Assembly (NCBI GenBank): GCA_963792385.1 | Contig: CAWBVZ010000003.1 | Span: 372,001 to 436,000, forward strand | DNA length: 64,000 bases | From: DASSUW01 sp963792385 | GTDB taxonomy: Bacteria; Actinomycetota; Thermoleophilia; Solirubrobacterales; Solirubrobacteraceae | Direction of reading: 5' to 3' | Part shown: positions 10,920-19,980 of the stretch, piece by piece | Numbering within the stretch: the first letter of the stretch is position 1 | How the letters are laid out: every line of letters starts with the position of its first letter | Notes under the pieces: model-generated | What the model was told of the DNA's origin: nothing | The model's input: only the letters and a program-made list of their open reading frames with translations | Database searches by the model: none | Position numbers and translations under genes: made by a program

Positions 10920-12011
10920 ATGAGCGACGACAGCGCCAGGGCCCAGCGCGGGCCGAGCACCCGGGCCGTGCACGCCGGGCTCCCGCCTGCCGAGCAGGGC
11001 GAGCCGCTGCTCCCGGGGCCCGTCCTGGCCGCCCCGTACCACCTGCGCGGCGCCAAGGACGCGGCGCCGTACGGCTACGGCCGCGACGAGAATCCGACGT
11101 GGACGCACCTCGAGCGCGCGCTCGGCGAGCTCGACGGTGGCGAGAGCGTGGTGTTCGCCTCGGGGATGGCCGCCGTGACCGCGGTGATCATGCCGCGCCT
11201 GCGTCCGGGCCAGGTGCTCGTCGCCTGCGGCGACGGCTATCCCGGCATCCGCCGGATCGTCGCCGACGACCTCGAGCCGAACGGCGTCGAGGTGCGGATG
11301 GTGCCGACCGACACCGATGCGATCCTCGCGGCCGTCGACGGCGCGGCGCTCGTGTGGGTGGAGACGCCGTCGAACCCGAAGCTGGACGTCTGCGACGTCG
11401 ACGCCGTGGTCGCCGCCGCGCATGGCGCGGGCGCGCTGGTGGCGGTCGACAACACGGTCGCGACCCCGCTCGGCTTCCGGCCGCTCGATCACGGGGCCGA
11501 CTTCGCGATGGTGTCGGGCACGAAGTCGCTGAGCGGGCATTCGGACGTGGTCCTCGGAGCGGTCAGCGTGCGCGCCCCGGTGCTCGCGGACGAGTTGCGG
11601 GACTGGCGATCGCGCACGGGGTCAGTTCTCGGACCGTTCGAGGCGTGGCTCGCCCACCGCTCGCTGGCCACGCTCGGCCTCCGCCTGGAGCGCTCGCTCG
11701 CGAACGCGCGAGCGCTCGCCGAAGCGCTCGCGGGCCGTGACGACGTGACCGGCGTGCGCTGGCCCGGGGTGGGCGCGGTATTGGCCCTGACACTCCCGTC
11801 GGCCGAGCGTGCACAGGCGTTTCTCGACGCCTGCGAGCTCGTCAGCGAGGCGACCAGCTTCGGCGGCGTGCACTCGACGGCCGAGCGCCGCGGCCGCTGG
11901 GGTACCGACGACGTCCCAGAGGGCTTTATCCGCTTTGCGGCGGGCTGCGAGGACACCGCGGACCTCGTCGCGGACGTGCTCCAGGCGCTCGAGAGAACGT
12001 CTTCAAACTGA
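10920..12011 (+). CDS. Cys/Met-metabolism PLP-dependent lyase (cystathionine gamma-lyase/synthase family)
   Basis: A 363-aa fold-type I PLP enzyme of the trans-sulfuration family. The cofactor region FASGMAAVTAVIMPRL, VWVETPSNPKLDVCDV, the aspartate in VAVDNTVATPLGFRPL, and the Schiff-base lysine in VSGTKSLSGHSD are all present, as is the C-terminal SFGGVHSTAERRGRWG with the carboxylate-binding arginine near GFIRFAAGCE. Reactions in the family include cystathionine gamma-synthase, gamma-lyase and O-acetylhomoserine sulfhydrylase; the sequence alone does not decide. A strong intrinsic terminator follows the stop at once, so the gene is probably monocistronic. Confidence 0.85.
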   Translation: MSDDSARAQRGPSTRAVHAGLPPAEQGEPLLPGPVLAAPYHLRGAKDAAPYGYGRDENPTWTHLERALGELDGGESVVFASGMAAVTAVIMPRLRPGQVLVACGDGYPGIRRIVADDLEPNGVEVRMVPTDTDAILAAVDGAALVWVETPSNPKLDVCDVDAVVAAAHGAGALVAVDNTVATPLGFRPLDHGADFAMVSGTKSLSGHSDVVLGAVSVRAPVLADELRDWRSRTGSVLGPFEAWLAHRSLATLGLRLERSLANARALAEALAGRDDVTGVRWPGVGAVLALTLPSAERAQAFLDACELVSEATSFGGVHSTAERRGRWGTDDVPEGFIRFAAGCEDTADLVADVLQALERTSSN

Positions 12012-12045
12012 GAAGGGCCCGCCTCGCGGCGGGCCCTTCTTCAGT
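12012..12045 (+). terminator. Rho-independent terminator after the PLP lyase
   Basis: Perfect 12-bp arms GAAGGGCCCGCC and GGCGGGCCCTTC around a TCGC loop, followed by TTCAGTT. The outer bases (AACTGA ... TTCAGTT) extend the pairing, so it could work in both directions. Confidence 0.85.
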
Positions 12046-12052
12046 TGGGGGT

Positions 12053-12088
12053 GAGGCGGATAACTGGGGGTCAGTCAGCGTCCGCCTC
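12053..12088. other. Dyad in the gap before the SARP gene
   Basis: GAGGCGGA (12053-12060) and TCCGCCTC (12081-12088) form an 8-bp inverted repeat with a 20-nt spacer. It may be a regulator site or a second weak hairpin behind the terminator. Between 12089 and 12240 I see nothing else recognisable. Confidence 0.25.
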
Positions 12089-12244
12089 GCAGCGCCGCCC
12101 AGGGGTGAGGTCGGGCGGCGCAATGGCCGAAGATCGCGGGTCAGACGATCCTACGGAGGGGGGTATGTAGTGCAACATCCCTGTCGCTAGTCGCGGCGGC
12201 GAATGTGCTTCCCGTCGCCGCGATGCGGATGATGGGCCACGCCG

Positions 12245-12271
12245 CTTGGCGAAACCTTGGAGAAACCTTGG
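12245..12271 (+). promoter_or_regulatory. Three CTTGG direct repeats at 11-bp spacing (probable SARP binding site)
   Basis: CTTGG occurs at 12245-12249, 12256-12260 and 12267-12271, exactly 11 bp apart; the last two extend to GAAACCTTGG. SARP and OmpR-type activators are known to bind direct repeats with an 11-bp pitch next to the -35 region. A TAGCGT box follows at 12280-12285, so the repeats lie where a -35 element would be. Auto-activation by the adjacent regulator is inferred. Confidence 0.6.
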
Positions 12272-12279
12272 CGGCGCGC

Positions 12280-12285
12280 TAGCGT
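12280..12285 (+). promoter_or_regulatory. -10 box of the SARP gene (TAGCGT)
   Basis: TAGCGT ends 10 nt before the GTG at 12296 and 9 bp after the last CTTGG repeat. No -35 consensus is seen, as expected for an activator-dependent promoter. Confidence 0.4.
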
Positions 12286-12295
12286 CTTTACCCAA

Positions 12296-15200
12296 GTGGG
12301 TCAGTTGACGGGGTGGACCATACGGCTCTGTGGGCCGGTGGGTGTCGATCACGGAGGACGCTCCCTTGGGGCTGCCCTGCCAGGGCGGCAGGGTCGCCTG
12401 TTGTTCGCCTACCTGCTCCTGAACCGCGATCGCGACTGCGGCCGGATCGAGCTGATCGACCTGCTGTGGCCCGAGCGCCCGCCGGCTGCCGCCGACTCGG
12501 CGCTCAGCGCGCTGCTCTCCAAGCTCCGCCGCGCGCTCGGCGAAGGGGTGCTGGTCGGCAGGTCCGAGCTCCGGCTCGTCCCCGCCGGCCCGCTCGAGGT
12601 CGACGTCGAGGCGGCGGCGATCGCCGCCGGACGTGCCGAGGCGGCGGTCGACGCGCACGACTGGGCGGCCGCCTCGAGCCACGCGCGCGAGACGCTCGCA
12701 GTCGACCTGCAGACCTTCCTGCCCGACTGCGACGGCCCGTGGGTGAACGAGCTGCGGCGGGAGCTGGACAGCCTGCGCCTGCGCGCGCTCGAGACGCTCG
12801 CCGAGGCTGGGCTGCGCCAGGGCGGCCGCGAGCTCGGGACCGCCGAGCAGGCCGCCCGTGCCGCGCTCGCGGCGGCGCCGTTCCGCGAGTCCGCCCACCT
12901 GCTGCTGATGGAGGTGCACGAGGCGGCCGGGAACCCCGCCGAGGCGCTGCGCGCGTTCGAGGAGCTGCGGATCCTGCTGCGCGACGAGCTCGGGACCACG
13001 CCGAGCGCGGCCGTGCTGGCCGCGCACGACCGGATCCTGCGCGGCGACGAGCGCGCGCCGGCCGCTCCCGCGCGCATCGAGCCGGTTCCGGTGGTCGCCT
13101 GGCCGGTCCCGCTCGCCGCCGCGCTCGAGCGCCACGAGCTGGTCGGCCGCTCACGCGAGCTGGACGTACTCGAGCGGTACTGGGGCGAGGCGGTCACCGG
13201 CACGAGCCAGCTCGTGCTGCTGGCCGGTGACGCCGGCATCGGCAAGACGCGCCTGGCCGCCGAGCTCGGCCGGCGCGCCCTCGACGACGGTGCGCTCGTG
13301 CTCTACGGGCGCTTCGACGAGGAGGCGCTGGCGCCGTACCAGCCCGTCGTCGAGATGGTGCGCGGTTGGTCGTCGGGCGCGTCGCTCGAGCCGCTGCACG
13401 AGCGGATCGGCGTCCGCGCGGCGGAGCTCGGGATCCTGTTCGGCGAGTTCGGGCCGCCGCCCGCCGATCATGCCGGGCCGGCCTCGCGCGGCGGCGACGG
13501 CGACGGCCGGCGCCTGCGCTTCTTCGACGCCGTCGCGGCGCTGCTCGGCGAGATCGGCGCGCAGGCGCCGCTGGTGCTCGTGTTCGACGATCTGCATTGG
13601 GCCGACCGCCCGACGCTCCAGCTGCTCAAGCACCTCGTTCGGTCGCCGCAGCCGGGCCGCGCGCTGCTGCTCGGCACGTACCGCGACGCCGAGGTCGAGG
13701 CCGGCCATCCGCTGAACGAGCTGGTCGGCGACATCCGCCGCGAGGGTCTGCTGAAGCGCCTCGAGCTGCCCGGACTCGACGAGCCGGAGGTGGCTGAGCT
13801 CGTCGTCGCGCTCGGCGTCCCGGCCGCCGAGCCGGCGTTCGTGCACGCGCTGCACGGCGAGACCGAGGGCAACCCGTTCTTCATCGAGGAGGTCGTCCGC
13901 CACCTGCGCGAGAGCGACCAGGAGCTGCGCGCCGACGTGTCGCTGACCGAGGCAGGCGTGCCCGACGGCGTCCGCGAGGTCACCGGTCGGCGCCTGCACC
14001 GCCTGTGCCCGGAGTCGCGGCAGGCGCTCCAGGTCGCCGCCGTGATCGGGCGCGAGTTCGACTTCGACGTGCTCGAGGAGGTCGCCCCGCTCGACGACGA
14101 CGCGCTGATCGCCGCAATGGAGGAGGGCGTCGAGGCGCGCGTGCTGCGTGAGGCGGGCAACGTCGGGCGCTACGCGTTCACGCACGCGCTGGTGCGGGCG
14201 ACGCTCTACGACGGGCTGTCGCAGCTGCGGCGCGCGCGCCTGCACGGGCGCGTCGGCGAGGCGATCTCGCGCCTGCGCAGCGCCGACATCGACCCGCACC
14301 TGCCGCAGCTCGCGCACCACTTCGCGCAGGCCGCGCCGGTCGAGCAGCCGCAGCGGGCGATCGACTTCGCGCTCGCCGCCGCTCGCCGCGCGGACCGGCT
14401 GCTGGCGTGGGAGGAGGCGGCGCAGCACTACCGCGCAGCGCTGCGTGCCCGCGGGCTCGCGGGCGCGCACGAGGACCCGGTGCGCGGCGAGCTGCTGCTG
14501 GCGCTCGGCGCGTCCGAGGATCGCGCCGGCATGGAGGACGAGGCACGCGCCACGTTCCAGGCCGCGGCGGTCACGGCGCGCGTGCTCGACGACCCGTCGC
14601 TGCTCGGCCGCGCCGCGCTCGGCTTCGCCGGCCAGTGGTCGGTCCTCGGCCGGGTCGACGAGGCGCGCCTGGACCTGCTCGAGGAGGCGCTCGCCGCCCT
14701 CGGCGGCGACGGCGGCCCGCTGCGCGCGCGGCTGCTGGCGCGGCTGGCGCTCGAGCTCTACTACTCGGGCGACCCCGAGCGGCGTCTGGCGCTCTCCGAG
14801 GAGGCCGTCGACCTCGCGCGCTCGCTCGGGGACCCGCGCACGCTCGCCACCTGCCTCGACGCCCGCCACTACGCGCTGTGGCGGCCGGAGAACGTGCACG
14901 AGCGGCTGGAGGTCGCCGCCGAGCTGCGGCGCGTGGCCGAGGAGACCGGCGATCCCGAGCTGGAGCTGGAGGGCGCCGGCTGGACCGTCGTCGACCTGCT
15001 CGAGCTGGGCGACGTGCAGGGCGCGGACGTGCAGATCGCCGCCGCCTCGAAGCTCGCCGAGGCGCTCCAGCGCCCGATCTGGCTGTGGTGGTCGTCGCTG
15101 CTGCGCTGCGCCCGCGCCCAGCTGATGGGCGACTTCGACGAGGCGGAGCGGCTCGCCGAGGCGACGCTCGAGGTCGGGCGCCACGGCCAGGCCGAGAACG

Positions 15201-15860
15201 CCGTCAACGCGTACGCGCAGGCGATGTTCAACATCCGCCGCGAGCAGGGCCGGCTGGGAGAGGTCGAGTCCGCCGGTACGGGGGTTCATCGATCTCTACC
15301 CGGCGCTCGTGGCGTGGCGCGCGGCGCTCGCGCTGCTGCTCGTCGAGCTGGGCCGGATGGACGAGGCGCGCGCGGAGTTCGAGACGCTCGCCGCGGGCGG
15401 CTTCGACGACCTGCCGCGCGACGCGAACTGGCTGATCGGCGTCACGCTGCTCGCCGAGGTGTGCGGCGCGCTCGGCGACGGAACGCGGGCCGAGGCGCTG
15501 TACGCGCAGCTCGAGCCGTATGCGGGCCGCAACGTGGTCGTGGGCCGGGCGGCGACCTGCAACGGCGCCGCGTCGCGGCTGCTCGGCATCCTCGCCGCCG
15601 CGATGCGCTCGTGGGAGCTGGCCGAGAGCCACTTCATCAGCGCGCTCGCCATGCACGAGCGGATGGGCACGCGCCCGTGGGTCGCCCGCACCCAGCTCGC
15701 CTACGCGGAGATGCTGCTCGCGCGCCGCCAGCGCGGCGACAAGGCGCGCGCCCGCGAGTTGCTGGCTGACGCCGCGGTGATCGCGGACGCCCACGGCATG
15801 GGCGTCGTGGCGCAGCGTGCGCGGGCTTTGACGCCCGCCGGCGCCGTCGCGGCGCGCTAG
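12296..15860 (+). CDS. SARP-type transcriptional regulator with AAA ATPase and TPR-like domains (one frameshift)
   Basis: A large regulator, about 1,187 aa after correction, of the AfsR/SARP type. Residues ~5-90 are the OmpR-like DNA-binding domain (TIRLCGPVGVDHGGRSL ... LIDLLWPERPP), ~95-240 the bacterial transcriptional activator domain, and ~280-560 an AAA ATPase with Walker A GDAGIGKTRLAAEL and Walker B LVLVFDDLHWAD. The rest is helical and TPR-like, and no C-terminal LuxR helix-turn-helix is seen. The frame breaks at 15280-15284, where GGGGG should be GGGG: VESAGTG is followed in the next frame by FIDLYPALVAWRAALALLL. GTG at 12296 is preferred because the DNA-binding domain begins soon after and a -10 box precedes it. 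Targets are unknown. Confidence 0.8.
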
Positions 15861-15903
15861 CGCAGGCCCCACTCCGGCGGGGCGAAGCGTCCGGGCGCGA
15901 GCC

Positions 15904-15909
15904 TAGTGT
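15904..15909 (+). promoter_or_regulatory. -10 box of radA (TAGTGT)
   Basis: TAGTGT ends 9 nt before the ATG of radA; no Shine-Dalgarno lies between. It predicts a very short leader. Confidence 0.35.
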
Positions 15910-15918
15910 CCGTGGACC

Positions 15919-17304
15919 ATGGCGCGCCCCACCACCGTGTTCGTCTGCTCGGCCTGCGGGACCGAGTCCGCCAAGTGGCACGGCCAGTGCCCGGGCTGCG
16001 GCGCGTGGAACACGCTCGCCGAGGAGGCGCGGGCGGCAGCGCCCGCGCGTGCCCGCGGCGGGCGCGCGGCGGCCGGGCGTCCGGTGAAGCCGGTGCGGCT
16101 GTCCGAGGTGCGCGCGGAGCACCACACGCGGCTGTCGACCGGGATCGGCGAGCTCGACCAGATCCTCGGCGGCGGCCTGGTGCCCGGTTCGCTCGTGCTG
16201 ATCGGCGGCTCGCCCGGGATCGGCAAGTCGACGCTGACGTCGATGGCGCTCGGCAACATGCAGGGCGCCGGCCGGCGCACGCTGTATGTCTCGGGCGAGG
16301 AGTCGGCCGCCCAGATCCGCCTGCGCGCCGAGCGGCTGCCGGGCGCGGCGCTCGAGGTGCCGGTGCTGGCGGAGACCGACCTCGACACTGTGCTCGCGAC
16401 GATGGACGCGGAGCGCCCCGAGGTGTGCGTGATCGACTCGGTGCAGACGCTGCACGCCGCCGACCTCACGGGCGCCGCCGGATCGGTCGGGCAGGTGCGC
16501 GAGGTGGCGGACCGGATCACGCGGCTCGCCAAGGCGCGCGGGATCGCGGTCCTGCTCGTGGGCCACGTGACGAAGGAGGGGTCGCTCGCCGGGCCGCGCG
16601 TGCTCGAGCACCTCGTCGACTGCGTGCTCCAGTTCGAGGGTGAGCGCGAGCGCACCTACCGGACGCTGCGGGCGCTGAAGAACCGCTTCGGCTCGACCAA
16701 CGACGTCGGCGTGTTCGAGATGCGCCAGGGCGGCCTGGTCGAGGTCGCCGACGCCTCGGCGCGCTTCGTCGGCGAAGCGACGCGCGCGCCCGGCAGCGTC
16801 GTGCTGGCGGCGATGGAGGGCTCGCGGCCGCTGCTCGTCGAGGTGCAGGCGCTGGTCTCGCCCTCCGAGCTCGTGCCGCCGCGCCGGGTGGCGAACGGGA
16901 TCGACCGCAACCGGCTCGCCCTGGTGCTCGCGGTGCTCGGCCGCCACGCCGGTCTCGGCGTCGGCGCGGCCGACGTGTTCGTGAACGTGGCGGGTGGCGT
17001 GCGGGTGGACGAGCCGGGCGCCGACCTGGCGGTCGCGCTCGCCGTGGCGAGCGCGCAGCGCGGCGTCGCGCTCGGCGACGGCGAGTCGCCGGTGGCCTGC
17101 TTCGGCGAGGTCGGGCTGACCGGCGAGCTGCGGTCGGTCGGGCACCCGGATCGCCGCCTCGCCGAGGCGGCGAAGTTCGGCCTGCGACCCGTGATCGCGC
17201 CTGCCGGCAGCGGCGGCGCCGCGCTCGAGGCGGCGACGTTGCGGGCGGCGCTGCGCGCGGGGCTGCCCGCGTCTCAGCGCGACGCCGGGCCGCGGGCTGC
17301 CTGA
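15919..17304 (+). CDS. radA: DNA repair protein RadA
   Basis: RecA-like helicase that promotes branch migration during recombinational repair. The 461-aa protein has the N-terminal zinc finger (CSACGTESAKWHGQCPGCG), the ATPase core with Walker A GGSPGIGKST (about residue 98), the RadA-specific KNRFGSTNDVG, and a C-terminal Lon-like domain (DVFVNVAGGVRVDEP ... FGEVGLTGELR). Its place before disA and carD matches the Gram-positive order. DisA is known to interact functionally with RadA in Bacillus, so co-localisation is meaningful. They are separated here by 251 bp containing a hairpin repeat and a separate promoter. Confidence 0.95.
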   Translation: MARPTTVFVCSACGTESAKWHGQCPGCGAWNTLAEEARAAAPARARGGRAAAGRPVKPVRLSEVRAEHHTRLSTGIGELDQILGGGLVPGSLVLIGGSPGIGKSTLTSMALGNMQGAGRRTLYVSGEESAAQIRLRAERLPGAALEVPVLAETDLDTVLATMDAERPEVCVIDSVQTLHAADLTGAAGSVGQVREVADRITRLAKARGIAVLLVGHVTKEGSLAGPRVLEHLVDCVLQFEGERERTYRTLRALKNRFGSTNDVGVFEMRQGGLVEVADASARFVGEATRAPGSVVLAAMEGSRPLLVEVQALVSPSELVPPRRVANGIDRNRLALVLAVLGRHAGLGVGAADVFVNVAGGVRVDEPGADLAVALAVASAQRGVALGDGESPVACFGEVGLTGELRSVGHPDRRLAEAAKFGLRPVIAPAGSGGAALEAATLRAALRAGLPASQRDAGPRAA

Positions 17305-17310
17305 GGGTTC

Positions 17311-17458
17311 AACTGCGCTGTTAGGGAGGGTTGGGGGGTGTCTCCCGGCGGCGCGGCAGACCCGTGGGGCTGTTAGCTACCGCATAGCGACAGCTATCGA
17401 CCCCGGGACCCGCCGCACGCCGTCGAGCCCCCACCCACGCCTCCCTAAAAGCGCAGTT
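17311..17458. repeat. Intergenic inverted-repeat element, copy C (148 bp)
   Basis: The left arm at 17311-17343 starts AACTGCGCTGTTAGGGAGG; the right arm at 17426-17458, read in reverse complement, starts AACTGCGCTTTTAGGGAGG. Inside, GGGGCTGTTAGCT pairs imperfectly with AGCTATCGACCCC around 17376-17404, so the whole element could fold into one long hairpin. The AACTGCG(C) end and the G-rich strand are shared with copies A (4.5 kb) and B (39.3 kb). Unlike those, it lies between two genes on the same strand, radA and disA, where it could end radA transcription. Confidence 0.6.
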
Positions 17459-17543
17459 CCGAGCCCTCGCCAACACCCCACCACACGCCATCTGAATCGA
17501 TACAGTCGACGATGTACCAGGGTTTAGGACTCGTTAACTTAAC

Positions 17544-17552
17544 TGCTAGAAT
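17544..17552 (+). promoter_or_regulatory. Extended -10 promoter of disA (TGCTAGAAT)
   Basis: TAGAAT with an upstream TG (extended -10) lies in the most AT-rich stretch of this region. Transcription would start about 7 nt downstream, at the GTG/ATG cluster 17556-17564, so the disA mRNA is probably leaderless. Confidence 0.5.
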
Positions 17553-17561
17553 TAGGTGGTG

Positions 17562-18674
17562 ATGACGCCGCGATCAGGGGAGGAGCTCGCAGAGCTCGAA
17601 GCGCGGCAGGAGCCCCGACTCGTCAAGGCGCTGGAGATGGTCGCGCCGGGCACAGCGGTCCGCGAGGGCATCGACAACATCGTCCATGCGCGCACCGGCG
17701 GACTCATCGTCATCGGGGATCCCGACGAGCTCTCGTTCCTCTTCTCGGGCGGGATCAAGCTCGACATCGACTACTCGCCGGCGATGATGTACCAGCTCGC
17801 CAAGATGGACGGAGCGATCGCGCTGAACGGCACCGCGACGAAGATCGCGTGGTGCAACGTGCAGCTGATGCCGGACCCCACGATCCTGTCGTCCGAGACC
17901 GGCACGCGCCACCGCACCGCCGAGCGCGTCTCCAAGCAGACTGACGCGCTCGTGATCGCCGTCTCGCAGCGTCGCGACGTCGTCTCGCTCTACGTCGACG
18001 GCGCCAAGTACATCCTCGAGGAGATCCCCGCGGTGCTGGCCAAGGCCAACCAGGCGCTCGCGACCCTCGACAAGTACCGCTCCCGCCTCGACCAGGTGTC
18101 GACACGCCTGACGGCGCTCGAGTTCGAGGGCGGCGTCACGCTGCACGACGTCCTTACCGTGCTCCAGCGCGCCGAGCTGGTCACGCGCATGGCCGTGGAG
18201 ATCGAGCGCTACATCGTCGAGCTCGGCTCCGAGGGCCGGCTGATCGAGATGCAGCTCGAGGAGACGATGGTCGGCGTCGCGGGTGACAAGGCGGCGCTGC
18301 TCCACGACTACCTGGCTGAGCCGCGCGACGACGCCTTCGCCGTCGCGCTCGACGGCATCGCGCGGCTGGCCCATCAGGACCTACTTGATTTCGGGCGGCT
18401 CGCAGAGCTGCTCGGCTACGACCGCAAGGTCAACACGCTGGACTATCCCGTGTCGCCACGTGGCTACCGCATTCTCGGCCGCATCCCGCGGCTGCCGAAG
18501 CTGGTGGTCCAGAACATCGTGCGCGAGTTCCGCGGGCTGGACGAGATCCTCGCCGCGACCGACCCAGAGCTGGAGTCGGTCGAGGGCGTCGGCGAGATCC
18601 GGGCGAAGGACATCCGCGAGGGCCTTCGCCGGCTCCAGGAGATCAACCTCGTGGATCGCTATCTGCAGACATGA
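17562..18674 (+). CDS. disA: Diadenylate cyclase DisA
   Basis: Joins two ATP into cyclic di-AMP and scans DNA for branched structures. The 370-aa protein has the DAC domain with the catalytic MDGAIALNGTATKIAWCNVQ and the TGTRHRTAERVSKQTD (RHR) motif, a helical linker (~150-290), and a C-terminal helix-hairpin-helix domain (LESVEGVGEIRAKDIREGL). GTG codons at 17556 and 17559 are alternative starts in the same frame. A separate promoter directly precedes it. The next gene, carD, starts 28 nt after the stop and is probably co-transcribed. Confidence 0.95.
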   Translation: MTPRSGEELAELEARQEPRLVKALEMVAPGTAVREGIDNIVHARTGGLIVIGDPDELSFLFSGGIKLDIDYSPAMMYQLAKMDGAIALNGTATKIAWCNVQLMPDPTILSSETGTRHRTAERVSKQTDALVIAVSQRRDVVSLYVDGAKYILEEIPAVLAKANQALATLDKYRSRLDQVSTRLTALEFEGGVTLHDVLTVLQRAELVTRMAVEIERYIVELGSEGRLIEMQLEETMVGVAGDKAALLHDYLAEPRDDAFAVALDGIARLAHQDLLDFGRLAELLGYDRKVNTLDYPVSPRGYRILGRIPRLPKLVVQNIVREFRGLDEILAATDPELESVEGVGEIRAKDIREGLRRLQEINLVDRYLQT

Positions 18675-18702
18675 CGTCTCGTCCGGCAACCGGACGAACC
18701 TG

Positions 18703-19296
18703 ATGAAGGAGGACACCATCCCCACCGAGACAGCGTCCGAGCACGAGAACATCGAAGACATCGAGATCACCCGCGAAGCCGAATGCATCGACTTCGAGAT
18801 CGGTGACAACGTCGTCTATCCCCATCACGGGGCTGGACAGGTCATCAAGAAGGAGAAGAAGGAGATCCTTGGAGAGGTACGCCAATACCTCACGATCAAG
18901 ATCCTTCACAACGACATGACCGTGATGGTCCCCTGTGAGAACGCCGGCAAGGCGGGGCTCCGGCGGGTCATCGACGAGGACACCGTGAAGAAGGTGCTGG
19001 CCGTGCTTTCCGACGACGTGTCGGAGATGCCCAAGAACTGGAACCGGCGCTTCAAGCACAATCGCGACAAGATCAAGACTGGCGATATCTACGAGCTCGC
19101 CGAAGTCGTCCGCAACCTCGCCGTCCGGGAGCAGGACAAGGGCCTGTCGACCGGCGAGAAGCAGATGTACACGCGGGCGAAGAAGATTCTCGCGTCGGAG
19201 ATGATGTACGCCCTCGAGAAGAGCGAGGACGACGCGGAGGCCTACCTCGACGACCTCCTCATGCGCTCGGACGAACTGGCGGCCGCCTCCTCTTAG
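18703..19296 (+). CDS. carD: CarD-family RNA polymerase-binding regulator
   Basis: CarD binds the RNA polymerase beta subunit and stabilises open promoter complexes. The N-terminal Tudor-like domain is recognised by IDFEIGDNVVYPHHGAG (from about residue 29), and the helical C-terminal domain carries KNWNRRFKHNRDKIKTGD. CarD proteins usually begin close to the IGD.VVYP motif; here an acidic extension of ~28 residues comes first. A strong Shine-Dalgarno-like AAGGAGG lies inside this extension (18706-18712) with no ATG, GTG or TTG at the right distance after it, only ATC at 18718. The true start is therefore less certain than usual. ATG 18703 is the conservative choice. Confidence 0.9.
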   Translation: MKEDTIPTETASEHENIEDIEITREAECIDFEIGDNVVYPHHGAGQVIKKEKKEILGEVRQYLTIKILHNDMTVMVPCENAGKAGLRRVIDEDTVKKVLAVLSDDVSEMPKNWNRRFKHNRDKIKTGDIYELAEVVRNLAVREQDKGLSTGEKQMYTRAKKILASEMMYALEKSEDDAEAYLDDLLMRSDELAAASS

Positions 19297-19317
19297 AGGA
19301 GCCGCCGCAACTCGGAC

Positions 19318-19980
19318 ATGGCGGTCGCGCTCCTCGTGGCCGCAGGTAGTGGTGAACGCCTTGGCGCCGACCGGCCCAAGGCGTTCGTCGTTCTGGCCGG
19401 TCGGCCGATGCTCGAGTGGTCGGTCGACGCGCTGCGGGCAGCCGGGATCACCGACATCGTGGTCGCGCTCCCGGAAGGCTGCGCGGCGCCGGAGGGCTGC
19501 ACCGGCGTCGCGGGCGGCACCACCCGCTCGGAGTCGGTGCGCGCCGCACTCGCCGCCGCGCCCGCCGCGGACGCGGTCGTGGTGCACGACGCGGCCCGGC
19601 CGCTGGTGACGCCGGAGCACTTCACGGCGGCGCTCGCCGCGCTCGCGGACGCCGACTGCGCGACCGCTGCCGCGCCCCTGACCGACACCGTGAAGGAGGC
19701 CGGGCCGGACCGGCTCGTCACGGCCACGCTCGACCGCTCCCGCCTGTGGGCGATCCAGACCCCGCAGGCCTTCCGCCGGAGCGCGCTGGAGCGCGCGCTC
19801 GGCGCCGGCGAGGAGGTGCTCGCCCAGGCCACCGACGACGCCTGGCTCGTGGAGCGCACCGGCGGCACGGTGCGGGTCGTAGAGTCCACGCCCGCGAACC
19901 TGAAGGTGACCACGCCCCACGACCTGCGGATCGCCGAGCACCTGCTTGCTGACCGACTACCACGTCCACCTGCGCACTGA
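19318..19980 (+). CDS. ispD: 2-C-methyl-D-erythritol 4-phosphate cytidylyltransferase
   Basis: Third enzyme of the MEP isoprenoid pathway; couples MEP to CTP. The 220-aa protein shows the nucleotide-binding start ALLVAAGSGERLGADRPKAF, GGTTRSESVRAAL, VVHDAARPLV, and the C-terminal ESTPANLKVTTPHDL. All main CTP-binding residues appear intact. The GAGGAG before it (19295-19300) is 18 nt from the ATG, so translation may be coupled to carD. It overlaps the next gene by 35 nt. Confidence 0.95.
   Translation: MAVALLVAAGSGERLGADRPKAFVVLAGRPMLEWSVDALRAAGITDIVVALPEGCAAPEGCTGVAGGTTRSESVRAALAAAPAADAVVVHDAARPLVTPEHFTAALAALADADCATAAAPLTDTVKEAGPDRLVTATLDRSRLWAIQTPQAFRRSALERALGAGEEVLAQATDDAWLVERTGGTVRVVESTPANLKVTTPHDLRIAEHLLADRLPRPPAH

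Noticed and set aside
13151..15289. A 712-codon minus-strand frame opposite the SARP regulator.
   Set aside because: Its translation is repetitive in Arg, Leu, Val and Asp without domain motifs, while the plus strand encodes recognisable DNA-binding and ATPase domains.
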